A DNA stretch of 62,056 nt from NCBI GenBank assembly GCA_910578795.1, contig CAJTSD010000020.1, positions 1-62,056 of the forward strand. The letters run 5' to 3'. Shown piece by piece: positions 29,401 to 36,713 of the stretch (positions are counted from its first letter, which is position 1; each line of letters begins with the position of its first letter). The notes under the pieces are model-generated. The model made no database searches. It had not been told where the DNA came from and worked only from the letters and a program-made list of their open reading frames with translations. A program made the position numbers and the translations under genes. This DNA is from an uncultured Lachnospiraceae bacterium (GTDB taxonomy: Bacteria > Bacillota > Clostridia > Lachnospirales > Lachnospiraceae).

Positions 29401-31870
29401 CATAAATCGTTTCTGTCGCTTCAAAGACTGCACTGACTTCCACGTCATCTGCCGGCATGGTAAACGTAAATTTTGTATCATCATTTGCATCAGGCGTAAT
29501 CGCTAGATTTGCTGGAGATGTTATATCCCATTCTTTAAACGCATATGAGCTATTGGGCTCTGCGGTAAGTGTAACAGTATCCCCTACCTGTGCATACACT
29601 TTGTCAGTGGTTGTCGTACCATGACCATCGTTAGCTACTGTTACTAGATACTGCTCTGCGGCATCTGCATCTAAATCAGTAACCGTAATACTGTGAATAT
29701 ATTCCTGACTGGGTATTTTTAGCTCAACAACACCTTCTGCTCCTAATATGGTATACAATGGAGGCATTCTCTTACTGCTATCCTCGTCTGGTCCATCCTC
29801 TTTCGCCACTTTATACTTCTTTATGCCTGTTTCTGTCTTTGAAGTGGCAGTTATTTCGGTTGACTTACCATAAGAACAGCCTAATAATGCTATGTTCGCT
29901 TTATTTTCCAAATTCAGCTTTAACGTTGCACCACTATTTGAAGTCAATGCACCATGCTTATTGTCAAAGTATGTAACCTCAGCCGTATCTTTATTAACCA
30001 GCAAACCTTCAATATTTGCGTTGCTAATATTATCACCTTTTGTAAGACCTGTTAATGTTGTAAAATCTACTATCTTAAAATATTTACCATTAAAATCAGC
30101 CGTTTCATCTCCAGCATTTCCTAAATATTCTACTTTAAGGCTGTGGACATAGTTATTTTTCGTCTGAAAAGTTAATACAAGTTCACCAGTTTTGTCAGTG
30201 GTTACAGTGTATATTTTTCCACTTCCACTACCTTCAGTAAAAGATGTTTCATCAGGAGTGTACGATGTGCCTTCTATCGCAGCTGTCATGCCAGCGCTCG
30301 GTGAATTATATACACATGTTTCTACGGTGACTGTCGCTTTATCTGACAAAGTCAACGTCATTGTGGCATTTTCTTTGCTTAAATAAAAACCATGAGAATT
30401 GTCATTATCACCAAAGCCGTCAAAAGTAATAATTCCGTAGTCTGTCAACTGTGAATTTTTACTTCTATCAGTCTTACTCTGCTTTTGAAAGTCATACTCA
30501 AATCCATCTTTTGCCGCGCCTGTAAAAACAGGTATTACATATACGTCTCCGGCAGGCATACTGAATTTGCCATTTGTGACTGTAATATCTGTAGTTGCAT
30601 TATCGGATGTCTGTGTTACATACCAGCTCTTAAAAGTATAGCCCTCATCCTCTGTAACTTCCACAACATCTGCTATTATAACTTCATCATCTTTCGCAAT
30701 GCCTGTACCTTGTCCTGTTTTAAGGCTTGCCGTACCATGATAACCGTTTAATACATGCACGTCATATGTTGCACCCACGTCCTCAACAAAAGTTGCACTT
30801 ATCTCTATATTGCTCGCAGGCATGGTAAATGTTGCCTTATTTGCATCATTTCCGTCTGTTGTAATCGCAGGCGCGCCACTTGTTGGAGATGTTACTTCCC
30901 ACTTTTCCAGCTTATATCCGTCAATAGGCTTTGCAGTCAAGGTAACTGTATCGCCTGATGCCGCATATACCGGAGAAGCACTAGCTGTTCCATTATTATC
31001 ACTGGACACATCTATTGTATAGTATTCTGTACCAGCATCCCTTAAAGTCGCCGTGACAGAATGAACATACGTTCCGCTTTGTCCAAATGTTAATACTATT
31101 TCAGAGCCTCCCGTAACTCCCAGTACAGTATACTTTGGCGCAGGATTAGAGGTAAGATTGCTCCCCTTGTCATCTTCGCCTACGGTATCCTTAACTACTG
31201 TTCCTGCACTAGCTGTCATAGTTGCGTTTAGTTTACTACTACTATATGTACACAAAAGGACATTAATATCTACCACTTTATCGCCCTCTTGAGGTACTGT
31301 AAACGTTATAGTAGCATTTGCTGCATTCGTTTTTGCACCATGATTATCTGAAGCAGCATTTGCTTCAAAACCCGAAAAGTTAAAGTCAGGAGCAATTGTA
31401 CTTAACGCATCACTTTTGTTACGGAATGTTATTTCCTGACCACTTACAACCGCCTTATTATCAGCGTCTGTAACCTTTTCTTCTTTTTCCTCTTTCGGGG
31501 CACTCGAAGATGACTTCGTTTCAGAAGCCTTTTCCTCATCCGATGCCTTCACTTCGGAACTCTGCTCGCTGTCTTTCTCTTTCGTTTCCTCAACAGCCTC
31601 GCTGGAAGATTCCTTTACATCCTCATTTTCGTCCGAAGTATTTTCTCCGTCTTTTAAAACCTCATCCGCTTCCGCCTTCTCCTCAGCATCATTTGCCGTG
31701 GCATCATCCGATTCCGACGTTTCTTCATAAGCGGATTTCCCGCCTGTGTCGCTGGAAGCTTCGCTTGCGAAGGCTGTCATATTTGATGATGTCAGACTTG
31801 ACAGAATCATGGCACCTGAAAGCAGATATGCCAATATGCGCCTTCCAAATTTCTTTTTTAACTTACTCAT
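20411..31870 (-). CDS. Four-enzyme pectinase: CE8 + two SGNH/CE12 esterases + PL1 lyase (3819 aa)
   Basis: The start at 31870 follows GGAGGG and gives the signal peptide MSKLKKKFGRRILAYLLSG. After an acidic Ser/Glu linker come four copies of a beta module ending in HSxxV (about 155-280, 457-582, 595-733, 823-942) interleaved with three InlB-type B repeats, then regulatory-like modules. Enzymes follow: CE8 (about 1414-1773; SSQDTVYTG, TDYIFGE, FGRPW); an SGNH esterase (about 1900-2157; LAGDSTVKDY, GGRS, FGHND); a PESxD-repeat linker and Ig-like repeats; a second SGNH esterase (about 2870-3110; VVGDSTVSAF, GHND, DNTHLN); a concanavalin-like module; and a PL1 lyase (about 3375-3819; YDGVIDIKRG, RLPRLRRG). 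One chain could thus remove methyl and acetyl groups and cut the backbone. No cell-wall anchor is visible. Confidence 0.9.
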   Translation of the reverse strand: MSKLKKKFGRRILAYLLSGAMILSSLTSSNMTAFASEASSDTGGKSAYEETSESDDATANDAEEKAEADEVLKDGENTSDENEDVKESSSEAVEETKEKDSEQSSEVKASDEEKASETKSSSSAPKEEKEEKVTDADNKAVVSGQEITFRNKSDALSTIAPDFNFSGFEANAASDNHGAKTNAANATITFTVPQEGDKVVDINVLLCTYSSSKLNATMTASAGTVVKDTVGEDDKGSNLTSNPAPKYTVLGVTGGSEIVLTFGQSGTYVHSVTATLRDAGTEYYTIDVSSDNNGTASASPVYAASGDTVTLTAKPIDGYKLEKWEVTSPTSGAPAITTDGNDANKATFTMPASNIEISATFVEDVGATYDVHVLNGYHGTASLKTGQGTGIAKDDEVIIADVVEVTEDEGYTFKSWYVTQTSDNATTDITVTNGKFSMPAGDVYVIPVFTGAAKDGFEYDFQKQSKTDRSKNSQLTDYGIITFDGFGDNDNSHGFYLSKENATMTLTLSDKATVTVETCVYNSPSAGMTAAIEGTSYTPDETSFTEGSGSGKIYTVTTDKTGELVLTFQTKNNYVHSLKVEYLGNAGDETADFNGKYFKIVDFTTLTGLTKGDNISNANIEGLLVNKDTAEVTYFDNKHGALTSNSGATLKLNLENKANIALLGCSYGKSTEITATSKTETGIKKYKVAKEDGPDEDSSKRMPPLYTILGAEGVVELKIPSQEYIHSITVTDLDADAAEQYLVTVANDGHGTTTTDKVYAQVGDTVTLTAEPNSSYAFKEWDITSPANLAITPDANDDTKFTFTMPADDVEVSAVFEATETIYVAEGTYDFGTDYKTLVVDGFTFNGFNHEGNSHGCQFSDGATMTLNLKEKANITVTSCCFGSGESVTMEASSGKTSDIVEEEPNTGKNRKKFTVLGATGELTLTFGGGSWIHSVAVEYPGEVEAGSRNIDVWDFGALAQDNTDTFEYNNNITADGLKEIVNTGDKKGQYKGGTTAFGDLTMVYNSGDRLYTTVGALSDYNAGSYGNAQYKYEDFEPAGAWYCNGTGGATRRYVTVKMQAGDKLIAYMGSAQNGDINFIFEGQGGAEGQSDSVTIASGVFQKCVFVAEKTGTYKVWADGAGKPMYHRFVRVPAIAVSGTIDYDGHKDAVANAVVKFKNLTTKTETEAEVDASGNFKAILTPGFEYRAVLSGAMGYGFDSATKNFETKDEEYKTGKSGITLKVVTQTVYTYSGEIVGFAEGYDTSKLAMTMVADKDSEAEDTDVTITQTGNKITFETTLQPDVAYTFALEGVNDYEVKEPTSVNNEDGSDYTNKTVTVQLKPMYAVTGAFIGLDDSAQVTALKFTNVEDKYVYEAAVNADGKGYSVELRDGEYLASATVNNFSTQTHVIVEGAAVSRDLLFVSTTAKDKIAYAADIYVGYPGKANNYETVSKAMEACELMNPAPTSDSRVTVHIAPGTYREQIIVKTPYVSFVNDTDKEVLLTWYYGIGYKYYSADSTGYYNPENAFDKYEKKIANRWGVAVYVKSTAKAFRAEGITFENSFNRYITDEELDDGVEFTGETLKVERKRNTDVASKAATERAAAIAVEGDEAEFKNCGFYSSQDTVYTGAVKAYFKNCVIEGQTDYIFGEASNIVFDACELSWKGYSANSQGGYITAPRASGAKGYLFRNCTVTANNHNKLTVTPGYFGRPWGADAAVIFMNTKLQNADMITAAGWNEMSGNQPEAANFKEYNTTTVAGASVDTSSRKGKVMTADEAAKVKAEDYFGSWVPTYYVAEADTVEFVEALRVTDNGDINAPYPGHTLTAKYSLGAANDANDASIIQWYIVDKNGDGTETLVKESTASVDKTYQIQKTAIGKFIKVKVTPQTVSGKVGTPAEYMVEEVVRDGWDDPSGGSDITLGDGVNIFLAGDSTVKDYSANGMYNSGKALKEGAWGEFIQYFFDSSKVTVQNYAQGGRSCRTFINEGKLNDIGEKIGEGDYLFIQFGHNDCADTYPDRYVPVGDPDGNGVYPLTEGTKDANGEYPNGGQGTFKWFLKQYIDVAKEKGAIPVLVTPVARLYYTSDGKIRTHHDSAFSSNNAYVTAVKQLAEEEKVLLVDGYELTKNLFEEAWTADGNNNDTYGKQIMAEGDKTHNNKLGGMIEAALIAAVIQNMNLSISPVVKAPENVLGETPEGKEVFSVNRQGKLTANDILTDYTTKATYWENIGQKMFDAIREKANQSKPEEPDTPESADTPESGDTPESADTPESGDTPESSDTPESSDTSETPGTPDDDKITSDVKNISISDTERVAIKAANLVSTNKPQYAVIVTCTYINKDGETDVHQLIEGVHYRVSLAKGSDGKSVGTQEIIISGTGVDTDFGRFIGKKTVSYEILSKASVNKNNNIARLKLRLNKTDVKNAVYTGKAITPRVEGLNGLDSDDYTFEYKNNVNAGKASVIVLGTGDYYGRKELTFSIKKSDLSKIKVPTASNVDIRRVKAKNYVAKEKDDASTELVYKGSPITLEDLTLAIDNVKLRWREDYTVTYKNNAKIGTATAIIKGVNNLSGTIKITYAITRMDSDVVTDVLKDSADNPIPAEYSSRGVRLKTITIGDAVLTENKDYKVTYSKASKSKYIEIGEEFDVKVTGKGSYRNVFKNETVHIVTVPGNYYARANAVVDVSKLKGSKIKEMQTIINAARITDAAGVKVKANDLEDIEIIDNATIKVIPGDTEYYNETELACHVARKLSGVKTVGTGIVKYFDGANSVTLTTTEIAKTLQGVEDDDIRIVSYRNNNRIGTATVKIEGTPESIYYGTKTIKFKIKAYKDKPQFGPEGSASEESSTEESSGSTEESSTETGSTEESSEGASTEGSSVEESSTEESSSTEPENPEKPTETQEKTLWVVGDSTVSAFNDAYYYPRYGYGTQIENYETGYYKVENLAMSGRSSKSYLTDKDSKVLYEKLTAGIGAGDVLIIGFGHNDEKAEAERYTNPNGSYTTDGSFAKSLYDNYVKIALDAGATPIVCTPIVRRNASGTLSDADCHITKDATGYPGGDYPKAIRDLGAAVNVAVVDLTALTKDLYTELGADGTLKLHAWLSDKDTSVDNTHLNIYGAKKIAYMLAKEIQAKEIEGVSNHFWTGAEPTEANDLKPNPDYKPLEYDNNLKQSELWQDYGVFKGTVFGTTGTDMTFYSVGTDTDGSMRLKASGNKSKVASSEDGFAMYYYKVPVGQNFSISAKAKLNTIPTGADVNQVAFGLMARDDMYIDSAKGAQLTGAITSDYVVAGSLGADKNGNWTNCFKRKSGKLEKGSNLAAGKIVQGGTYDLNITSNSDGYAVTFDTEGTLTGGFDYQLTAVDSEYVYVGMFVSRNADVSFTDIKLIVDGKTIVGEDTPGGDDDKDLAKYNMEGFAVTANVTGGGTLKDGDEGYYTAADEEQFLKALKTAAERSKTGAATVIEITAEELNLGDKENPDLGIVLDGSGAYSSVVRAYKAEQQPKWHPTLKETGVSCIKMNGFKNVTIFSQNGAMIKHAGIIIEGSSKNIIFRNLTFDEFWEWDEGGTIDGKTKKPGDYDINDWDYMSIDDKSDSVWIDHCTFYKAYDGVIDIKRGETNQRVTISWCEFLPGSKNDTFFDAQIDWLETHKADTTYYKQLRDDDGMSKEDVRTYAYGQKKTHLFGHDDDDTTSEVIRATLANNYYKNSMDRLPRLRRGTVHEYNCILDSSEIYGKKKVTSNGAISTCDGQMLLENCYIDGIKRPLMSGNSSSPRGYINAVDSVYYINGKKTELQPESNETGQTDALVTDVTQFKANLPYKDNYTTYDAESLKTVVMPNAGAGKLTMTAEQWVKTQY
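23285..23455 (-). repeat. Ser/Thr/Glu-rich linker coding repeat
   Basis: This stretch of the giant pectinase gene encodes an imperfect STEESS-type repeat of about 57 residues, separating the Ig-like block from the second SGNH esterase. Short direct DNA repeats of codons for Ser, Thr and Glu are visible. It is a flexible linker and a possible site of length change. Confidence 0.75.
25088..25205 (-). repeat. 18-bp tandem repeat encoding TPESxD linker units
   Basis: About six near-identical 18-bp units encode TPESAD, TPESGD and TPESSD after the first SGNH esterase of the giant pectinase. The high DNA identity between units points to recent expansion by slippage, and the copy number probably varies between strains. 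Function: a flexible acidic spacer. Confidence 0.85.
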
Positions 31871-32105
31871 TGTTACCCTCCTATCCCATCTATAGCAGTT
31901 AAAAATTTGTCCGAAAAGTACTTTTTGAAGAAAATCCAAACATTTTATCAAAAAATACTTATTAATTTATACTATATCAGAAAATATAAACAAAGAAAAG
32001 GGAAATTTTACATTTTTTAATTATAAATTTTGTTTTTATATGACGAATTTTAAACAAAATTTTTATTATATTTGCACAAAATACCCTGCCTGCGAAAGTC
32101 ATAAA
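31871..32105. other. AT-rich leader of the giant pectinase gene
   Basis: The stretch is very AT-rich and holds no gene. It must contain the promoter of the giant pectinase on the minus strand. A split inverted repeat, AAATTTTGTTT with AAACAAAATTT around 32025-32065, resembles the AAATTTTG half-site of the palindrome in the 911-aa enzyme promoter, but with a wide spacing. Confidence 0.4.
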
Positions 32106-32149
32106 CAGGAATTGGAGCATCCCACTGAAGTGGGATGCTCCAATTCCTG
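32106..32149. terminator. 21-bp perfect hairpin after the Rpn-type pseudogene
   Basis: CAGGAATTGGAGCATCCCACT (32106-32126) is one base longer than the part needed for pairing with 32129-32149; the arms are exact complements with only GA between them. It lies three bases past the pseudogene stop. The minus strand then reads TTTATG, a weak T tract, so it may be a terminator or a mobile palindromic element. Confidence 0.5.
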
Positions 32150-32152
32150 CTG

Positions 32153-33050
32153 CTAACATTTAACACTTAGTCCTGTTTTTTCTTCAAATTCCTCCATCAT
32201 TTCTACCCTTGCCGCGATTTTAAGCCATTTCCTTAGAAGCTCCAAATCTGTCTGCTTCATGATTTCGGTTCGCAGATTCTCTGGTATCTCACCGTAATCC
32301 TCCAAAAGGTCAAAAATTCCTTTTATCAGCCCTTCATTCATTCCTTCCTCCCGTATTCCCTTCACAAATACCTTTTCATCAAATTCCGTCAGACACACAC
32401 TTATCACCTCCGCCTTATGTTTTATCAAAAATCCCGACATAATCCCATCCCTGATGCAACTGTCCACCGCCATATTAATTGCAGTGTTTATGTCCATCCC
32501 GCTTTCCTGGTTATCCCGTATCCTATTAATCAGCTCCATATATTCCGACAGCGGTTTACACCGTTGGAGCAGCTCATCATTTTTCCCCCTGTTCAGATTG
32601 TATACAACTGCCGTCCATTCAAATCCACCCTTGCTTTCATGCATAAACGCATCTGACAGCTTCAATTCGGCAACCGCCTCGCTCTTATCCGTTCCGTTAT
32701 AAAATACAACATACTGCGGCGTCGGTATTTTTTGCAGCTTTGTTCCATATATATTGAGCTGGTTTGTCTTAATGTAGCTGCTGTACAAATTCCCGAAATA
32801 CATCAGTCCCCTCACTGGCATATTTGGATTCAGCGTACTCTGCTGCTCCCACAATGACAGGTTTTCGTCCAGCAAAATGGATACATCATTTTTCATGCCA
32901 ATGTATATTACATCTTCAATCGTTGTAATTGTGATATCTTCCGCATTCTCATGCACCGTTTGGTTCAGGGCATTGTACAGGGACATCTCTTCCAAAACGT
33001 AACCGGAAAAGCCTGTCCTTGTACTCCCTGCTCATCTTCATTTCCATCAT
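32153..33050 (-). pseudogene. Rpn-family PD-(D/E)XK nuclease/transposase-like gene, frameshifted
   Basis: The long frame (to 32153) encodes TTIEDVIYIGMKNDVSILLD, LSLWEQQSTLNPNMPVRGL and IPTPQYVVFYNGT, hallmarks of the Rpn recombination-promoting nuclease / putative transposase family. Its apparent start (about 32995) lacks the usual beginning. That beginning, MKMSREYKDRLFRLRFG, is present just upstream in another frame, behind an AGGAGG site 10 bases before the ATG at 33050. A small deletion with frameshift near 32990-33005 therefore splits the gene. In intact members the N-terminal part helps build the nuclease fold, so the remaining 280-aa protein is probably inactive. Confidence 0.75.
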
Positions 33051-33220
33051 CCTTGGTACCTCCTATTATATCAATTATTTCAGCCACATTCAATTCTCTT
33101 TTGCTTTATTCGAATTTCTTTGAATTTGCAGCCTATATCCATTTTACCCTGCCTTTTCTGTTTTTTCATTGGACTCTTAATCCAAAAAAAGCATCCTTTT
33201 TAGAGATGCCCTAAACATTA

Positions 33221-33560
33221 TCAACCAATCAACACATTCTTCCCCTCAAACGCAAAGCCGTATTTTCTGATGCGCTCTGTCGGAATGCCTTTCGCCGTCA
33301 GAATGCCGTCATATTTGTTTTCCTCTATTTGCAATAGCGCTACTTTCAGCGTTTCCTCCAAATTCTTTTCTTTTTTGGGATGGCGCACCTTAAATTCCAG
33401 GATAATCGCATCATCCTTTTCACCTCGGACGGGTAATCAGCGTCACGTCATCTGCATTTTCCTACCACTCCTTAATAAACAATGTTTTATCCACATAAAA
33501 ACGGTCATTCGCCACAAGCTTTTCAAAATCCTGCACTCCGATTGCCACTGTCCTTGCCAT
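33221..33560 (-). pseudogene. Collapsed AAA-ATPase-like / PDDEXK_9 gene
   Basis: The first part (ATG 33560, GGAGG upstream) reads MARTVAIGVQDFEKLVANDR, then FYVDKTLFIKEW followed by an in-frame TAG and ENADDVTLITRPR, the start of AAA-ATPase-like proteins up to just before the Walker A. It then joins directly to DDAIILEFKV...EENKYDGILTAKGI...RKYGFAFEGKNVLIG, the C-terminal PD-(D/E)XK end of the same family. The ATPase body of several hundred residues is missing. This is a large internal deletion plus a stop codon, so the gene is dead. Confidence 0.8.
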
Positions 33561-33683
33561 ATGCTCCGCCTCCCCTGAACTGTTTTCATTCTATACAATC
33601 CCGCTCACGATTATTCAAAATCAGCCGTCACTACTGTTCTGATTCCAAATAGCGACGGCTGTCCTGCCAACATTATCCTTCTA

Positions 33684-35123
33684 TTAATACGCCCGACCCC
33701 AATAAACCATCTTGTTCGCCGGTTTCCCGCAGCACACGCAATTTGCGCTCAACTGCTCCTGCTCAAACGGCATACACCTGCTGGTCGCCGCAAGCTCTTC
33801 CTTAATCTTATCCTCACATGCCTGCTCGCCGCACCACATTGCCTTCACAAAACCGGGCTTATTGTTAATCGTATCACAAAATTCATCCCATGTTACCGCA
33901 CTGTATATATGCGACTCCAAATGTGCCTTTGCTGCCTCATACATATCATTCTGAATTGTCTCAAGCAGCTGCGCCGCCTTTGCCTCAACATCATCCAGCG
34001 CAACCTCTATCTTCTCTCTCGTATCGCGCCGTACAAAAACACACTTGTTATTCTGAATATCCTTCGGACCAATTTCCACCCGGAACGGAATACCGCGCAT
34101 TTCGCACTCACTAAACTTCCAACCTGGGCTCTTATCCGTATCGTCCACCTTTACACGGAACCCGCTCTTTAACAGGCGGTCACGCAGCTCATACGCCTTA
34201 TCCAGCACACCTTCCTTTTTCTGCTGAATCGGAATGACCATAATCTGTGTCGGCGCAACCTTCGGCGGAAGCTTCAGTCCCGAATCATCGCCATGCACCA
34301 TAATCACCGCGCCGATAATACGTGTCGATACACCCCAGGAAGTCTGATAGCAGTACTTCAGCGTATTGTCCTTATCCGTATACTGAATGCCAAACGCCTT
34401 CGCAAAGCCATCGCCGAAATTATGGCTTGTGCCGGACTGGAGCGCCTTGCCGTCGTGCATGAGCGCCTCAATCGTATAAGTCGACTCCGCACCTGCAAAT
34501 TTCTCCTTCTCTGTTTTCTGTCCTTTTACAACGGGAATTGCAAGAACATCCCTTGCAAAATCAGCGTATACGTTGAGCATCTGAATCGTACGTGCCTGCG
34601 CATCCTCGGCAGTTGCATGCACCGTATGCCCTTCCTGCCACAAAAATTCACGGCTTCTCAAAAACGGACGTGTGGTCTTCTCCCAACGCACAACCGAGCA
34701 CCACTGATTATATACTTTCGGCAAATCCCTGTAGGACTGCACTTCATTTTTATAGAAATCACAAAACAGCGTTTCCGACGTAGGACGCACACACAGACGC
34801 TCCTGCAATGGCTCCAAACCGCCGTGTGTCACCCACGCAACCTCCGGCGCAAAGCCTTCCACATGGTCTTTTTCCTTTTCCAAAAGGCTCTCTGGTATAA
34901 ACATCGGCATGTACACATTTTCAACGCCTGTTTCCTTAAACTTCGCGTCAAGCTGCTGCTGTATCTGCTCCCACAACGCATAGCCTGCGGGCTTGATAAT
35001 CATGCAGCCTTTCACGCTGGAATAGTCACAAAGTTCCGCTTTTTTTACCACGTCCGTATACCACTGGGCGAAGTCCTCCTCCATCGAAGTAATCGCCTCT
35101 ACCAATTTTTTATCGTCTGCCAT
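33684..35123 (-). CDS. proS: Prolyl-tRNA synthetase, eukaryote/archaea-like type
   Basis: The 479-aa enzyme charges tRNA-Pro with proline in the cytoplasm. Class II motifs are clear: GCMIIKPAGYALWEQIQ at the N-terminus, LCVRPTSETLFCDFY and VVRWEKTTRPFLRSREFLWQEGHTVHAT in the catalytic core, and an anticodon-binding domain starting near APTQIMVIPI. The C-terminus has a Cys-rich region (CMPFEQEQL...CVCCGKP) and ends in Tyr, as in the ProS type 3 (short, no INS editing domain) group. Length is normal for this type. A GGAGA site lies 10 bases before the ATG. It stands alone between the pseudogene cluster and an HD-GYP gene. Confidence 0.95.
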   Translation of the reverse strand: MADDKKLVEAITSMEEDFAQWYTDVVKKAELCDYSSVKGCMIIKPAGYALWEQIQQQLDAKFKETGVENVYMPMFIPESLLEKEKDHVEGFAPEVAWVTHGGLEPLQERLCVRPTSETLFCDFYKNEVQSYRDLPKVYNQWCSVVRWEKTTRPFLRSREFLWQEGHTVHATAEDAQARTIQMLNVYADFARDVLAIPVVKGQKTEKEKFAGAESTYTIEALMHDGKALQSGTSHNFGDGFAKAFGIQYTDKDNTLKYCYQTSWGVSTRIIGAVIMVHGDDSGLKLPPKVAPTQIMVIPIQQKKEGVLDKAYELRDRLLKSGFRVKVDDTDKSPGWKFSECEMRGIPFRVEIGPKDIQNNKCVFVRRDTREKIEVALDDVEAKAAQLLETIQNDMYEAAKAHLESHIYSAVTWDEFCDTINNKPGFVKAMWCGEQACEDKIKEELAATSRCMPFEQEQLSANCVCCGKPANKMVYWGRAY

Positions 35124-35232
35124 TTTTTCACAATCTCCTTTTTCTATACCAAATTCTGCTTTATTTTAATGCCGCAAAGCGGTTTTGTCAACCTTTTGCA
35201 CGCCCCTGTTTCACTATGAATACACATGTTAT

Positions 35233-36681
35233 TTAATGCGTCACCTGTTGCTTCATTAGAATGCGCTTAATCTCCGCCTTCACAAACGTAGGCTTATACG
35301 GTCTTACAATATACCCTGCCGCCCCCGCTTTCCTGCAGCGCGCCACGACGCTCTTGTCATTTGTATTAATGACAGAAAGCACCGGTACCATATTGCCTAC
35401 AATGTCGCGTATCTTTTCCATCAGTTCAAACCCGTTTACCCGCGGAATGTCCATTGACAAAATAATCAAATCGGGCTCTGTCTGCCGTTTCAGACACAGA
35501 AGCGCCTGATCCGCGGAGGTAAGCAGCTCCAAATCATACAAGTTCCGCAAAAAGCCTCTCATGGACTGCAAATGAACCAGCATATTATCAATAATCATGA
35601 TTCGATAACGCCTTGAGGGGGTCAGCATTTTCTTGCGGTCCGCCTCGCCTGCAATCGGATCCATTACCTGTTCGTTCGTTTCATGCAAAATCGTAATTAT
35701 AAAGTTTTCGTGCGCCTGCAGGTCAAGCATCGTCCCGTCAAGCAGCCGTAATAACGGACGTAAATTCCTTGTTCCGGAATTTTCAACGATAATCCCGTCC
35801 CTGCCGTCAGAAAGCTTTACCTGCGTGCCTTTCGGGTAGAATGGTACACAAAGCATCAGCGACTCAACAACCTTCGAATCAAACATAATGCCTCCCGCAC
35901 CCATCAAATATTCACATGCCTCATAAGGGGAATACGGGTTTTTATATGGTCGTTTTGACACAAGCGCATCATATACGTCCGCAACATGCAGTATTTTCGT
36001 AAAAAGCGATATCTGATCGCCTTCTTTTCCGTCAGGGTATCCGCTTCCGTCAACATTTTCGTGGTGATAGAGCACCGCCGCCTTCACTCCGGCGGAAATA
36101 TCCCACCGCTCTTTAATCAGTTCATAGGAAAGTGTCGAGTGTGTTTTCATCAAATCATACTCTTCATTTGTCAGACGCGCCGGTTTATTCAAAATTTCAC
36201 GCGGTATGACAAGCTTTCCAAGATCATGGAGAAGCCCTGCCGTAACAATCTGCTCCAGTTCCTCGCTTTTTAATTTCAGCCCGAACCCGATGATGCAGGC
36301 AATGACTGCGACATTCACCGAATGTGCATAGGTATAACCGTCAAAGCTTCTTAAATCCGTAAGGTCGAGTGAAAGCACGCCTCTGTCCAGCACCTGCTCC
36401 ACGATTTTCTTTGCCACGCCCTTGCAGCCGTCGATGTTGCTTTCACGCACTCTTACCAGCCCCTCGGCACGAAGCTCAGGAGTAATGACCGGCTCAATTT
36501 CAATGTCCTCAGACAGCTCGTCCGTAATGTACACGCCATCAAAGCCATAATCACTCAGCCGCTTAATATAAAACTCAGAAAGCACGCTGCCGTTGCAAAT
36601 CAGCGTGTGTCCGTCCGTGTCGTACATATTATATGCAAGACACATGCCGGGTTTGGCATCTTCAATTTTGATATAGCGCAT
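35233..36681 (-). CDS. HD-GYP phosphodiesterase-like protein with degenerate C-terminal receiver
   Basis: The 482-aa protein starts with a DUF3391-like region (1-60), then a complete HD-GYP domain (about 115-300) with HDLGKLVIP (about 152) and HHENVDGSGYPDG (about 206). HD-GYP enzymes hydrolyse cyclic di-GMP, linking to motility and surface behaviour. The C-terminal 120 residues have a CheY-like fold pattern, but the acidic pair reads IIDNM, the phospho-acceptor position reads LIILSMDIP with Ser in place of Asp, and the conserved Lys is replaced in VRPYKP. The receiver is probably not phosphorylated and may serve for binding only. AAAGGA lies upstream of the start, with a promoter at 36714-36742. 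Confidence 0.85.
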   Translation of the reverse strand: MRYIKIEDAKPGMCLAYNMYDTDGHTLICNGSVLSEFYIKRLSDYGFDGVYITDELSEDIEIEPVITPELRAEGLVRVRESNIDGCKGVAKKIVEQVLDRGVLSLDLTDLRSFDGYTYAHSVNVAVIACIIGFGLKLKSEELEQIVTAGLLHDLGKLVIPREILNKPARLTNEEYDLMKTHSTLSYELIKERWDISAGVKAAVLYHHENVDGSGYPDGKEGDQISLFTKILHVADVYDALVSKRPYKNPYSPYEACEYLMGAGGIMFDSKVVESLMLCVPFYPKGTQVKLSDGRDGIIVENSGTRNLRPLLRLLDGTMLDLQAHENFIITILHETNEQVMDPIAGEADRKKMLTPSRRYRIMIIDNMLVHLQSMRGFLRNLYDLELLTSADQALLCLKRQTEPDLIILSMDIPRVNGFELMEKIRDIVGNMVPVLSVINTNDKSVVARCRKAGAAGYIVRPYKPTFVKAEIKRILMKQQVTH

Positions 36682-36713
36682 AGATTTTGATTTCCTTTGT
36701 ATGTATTACCTCT

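Noticed and set aside
630..31870. LPXTG sorting signals or SLH domains in the giant pectinases
   Set aside because: The C-termini end in Ig-like repeats or enzyme domains; no LPXTG with hydrophobic tail or SLH repeats was seen.
34293..35219. Plus-strand frame of 308 codons opposite proS
   Set aside because: It is a shadow of the conserved synthetase sequence, with no RBS and no recognisable fold.
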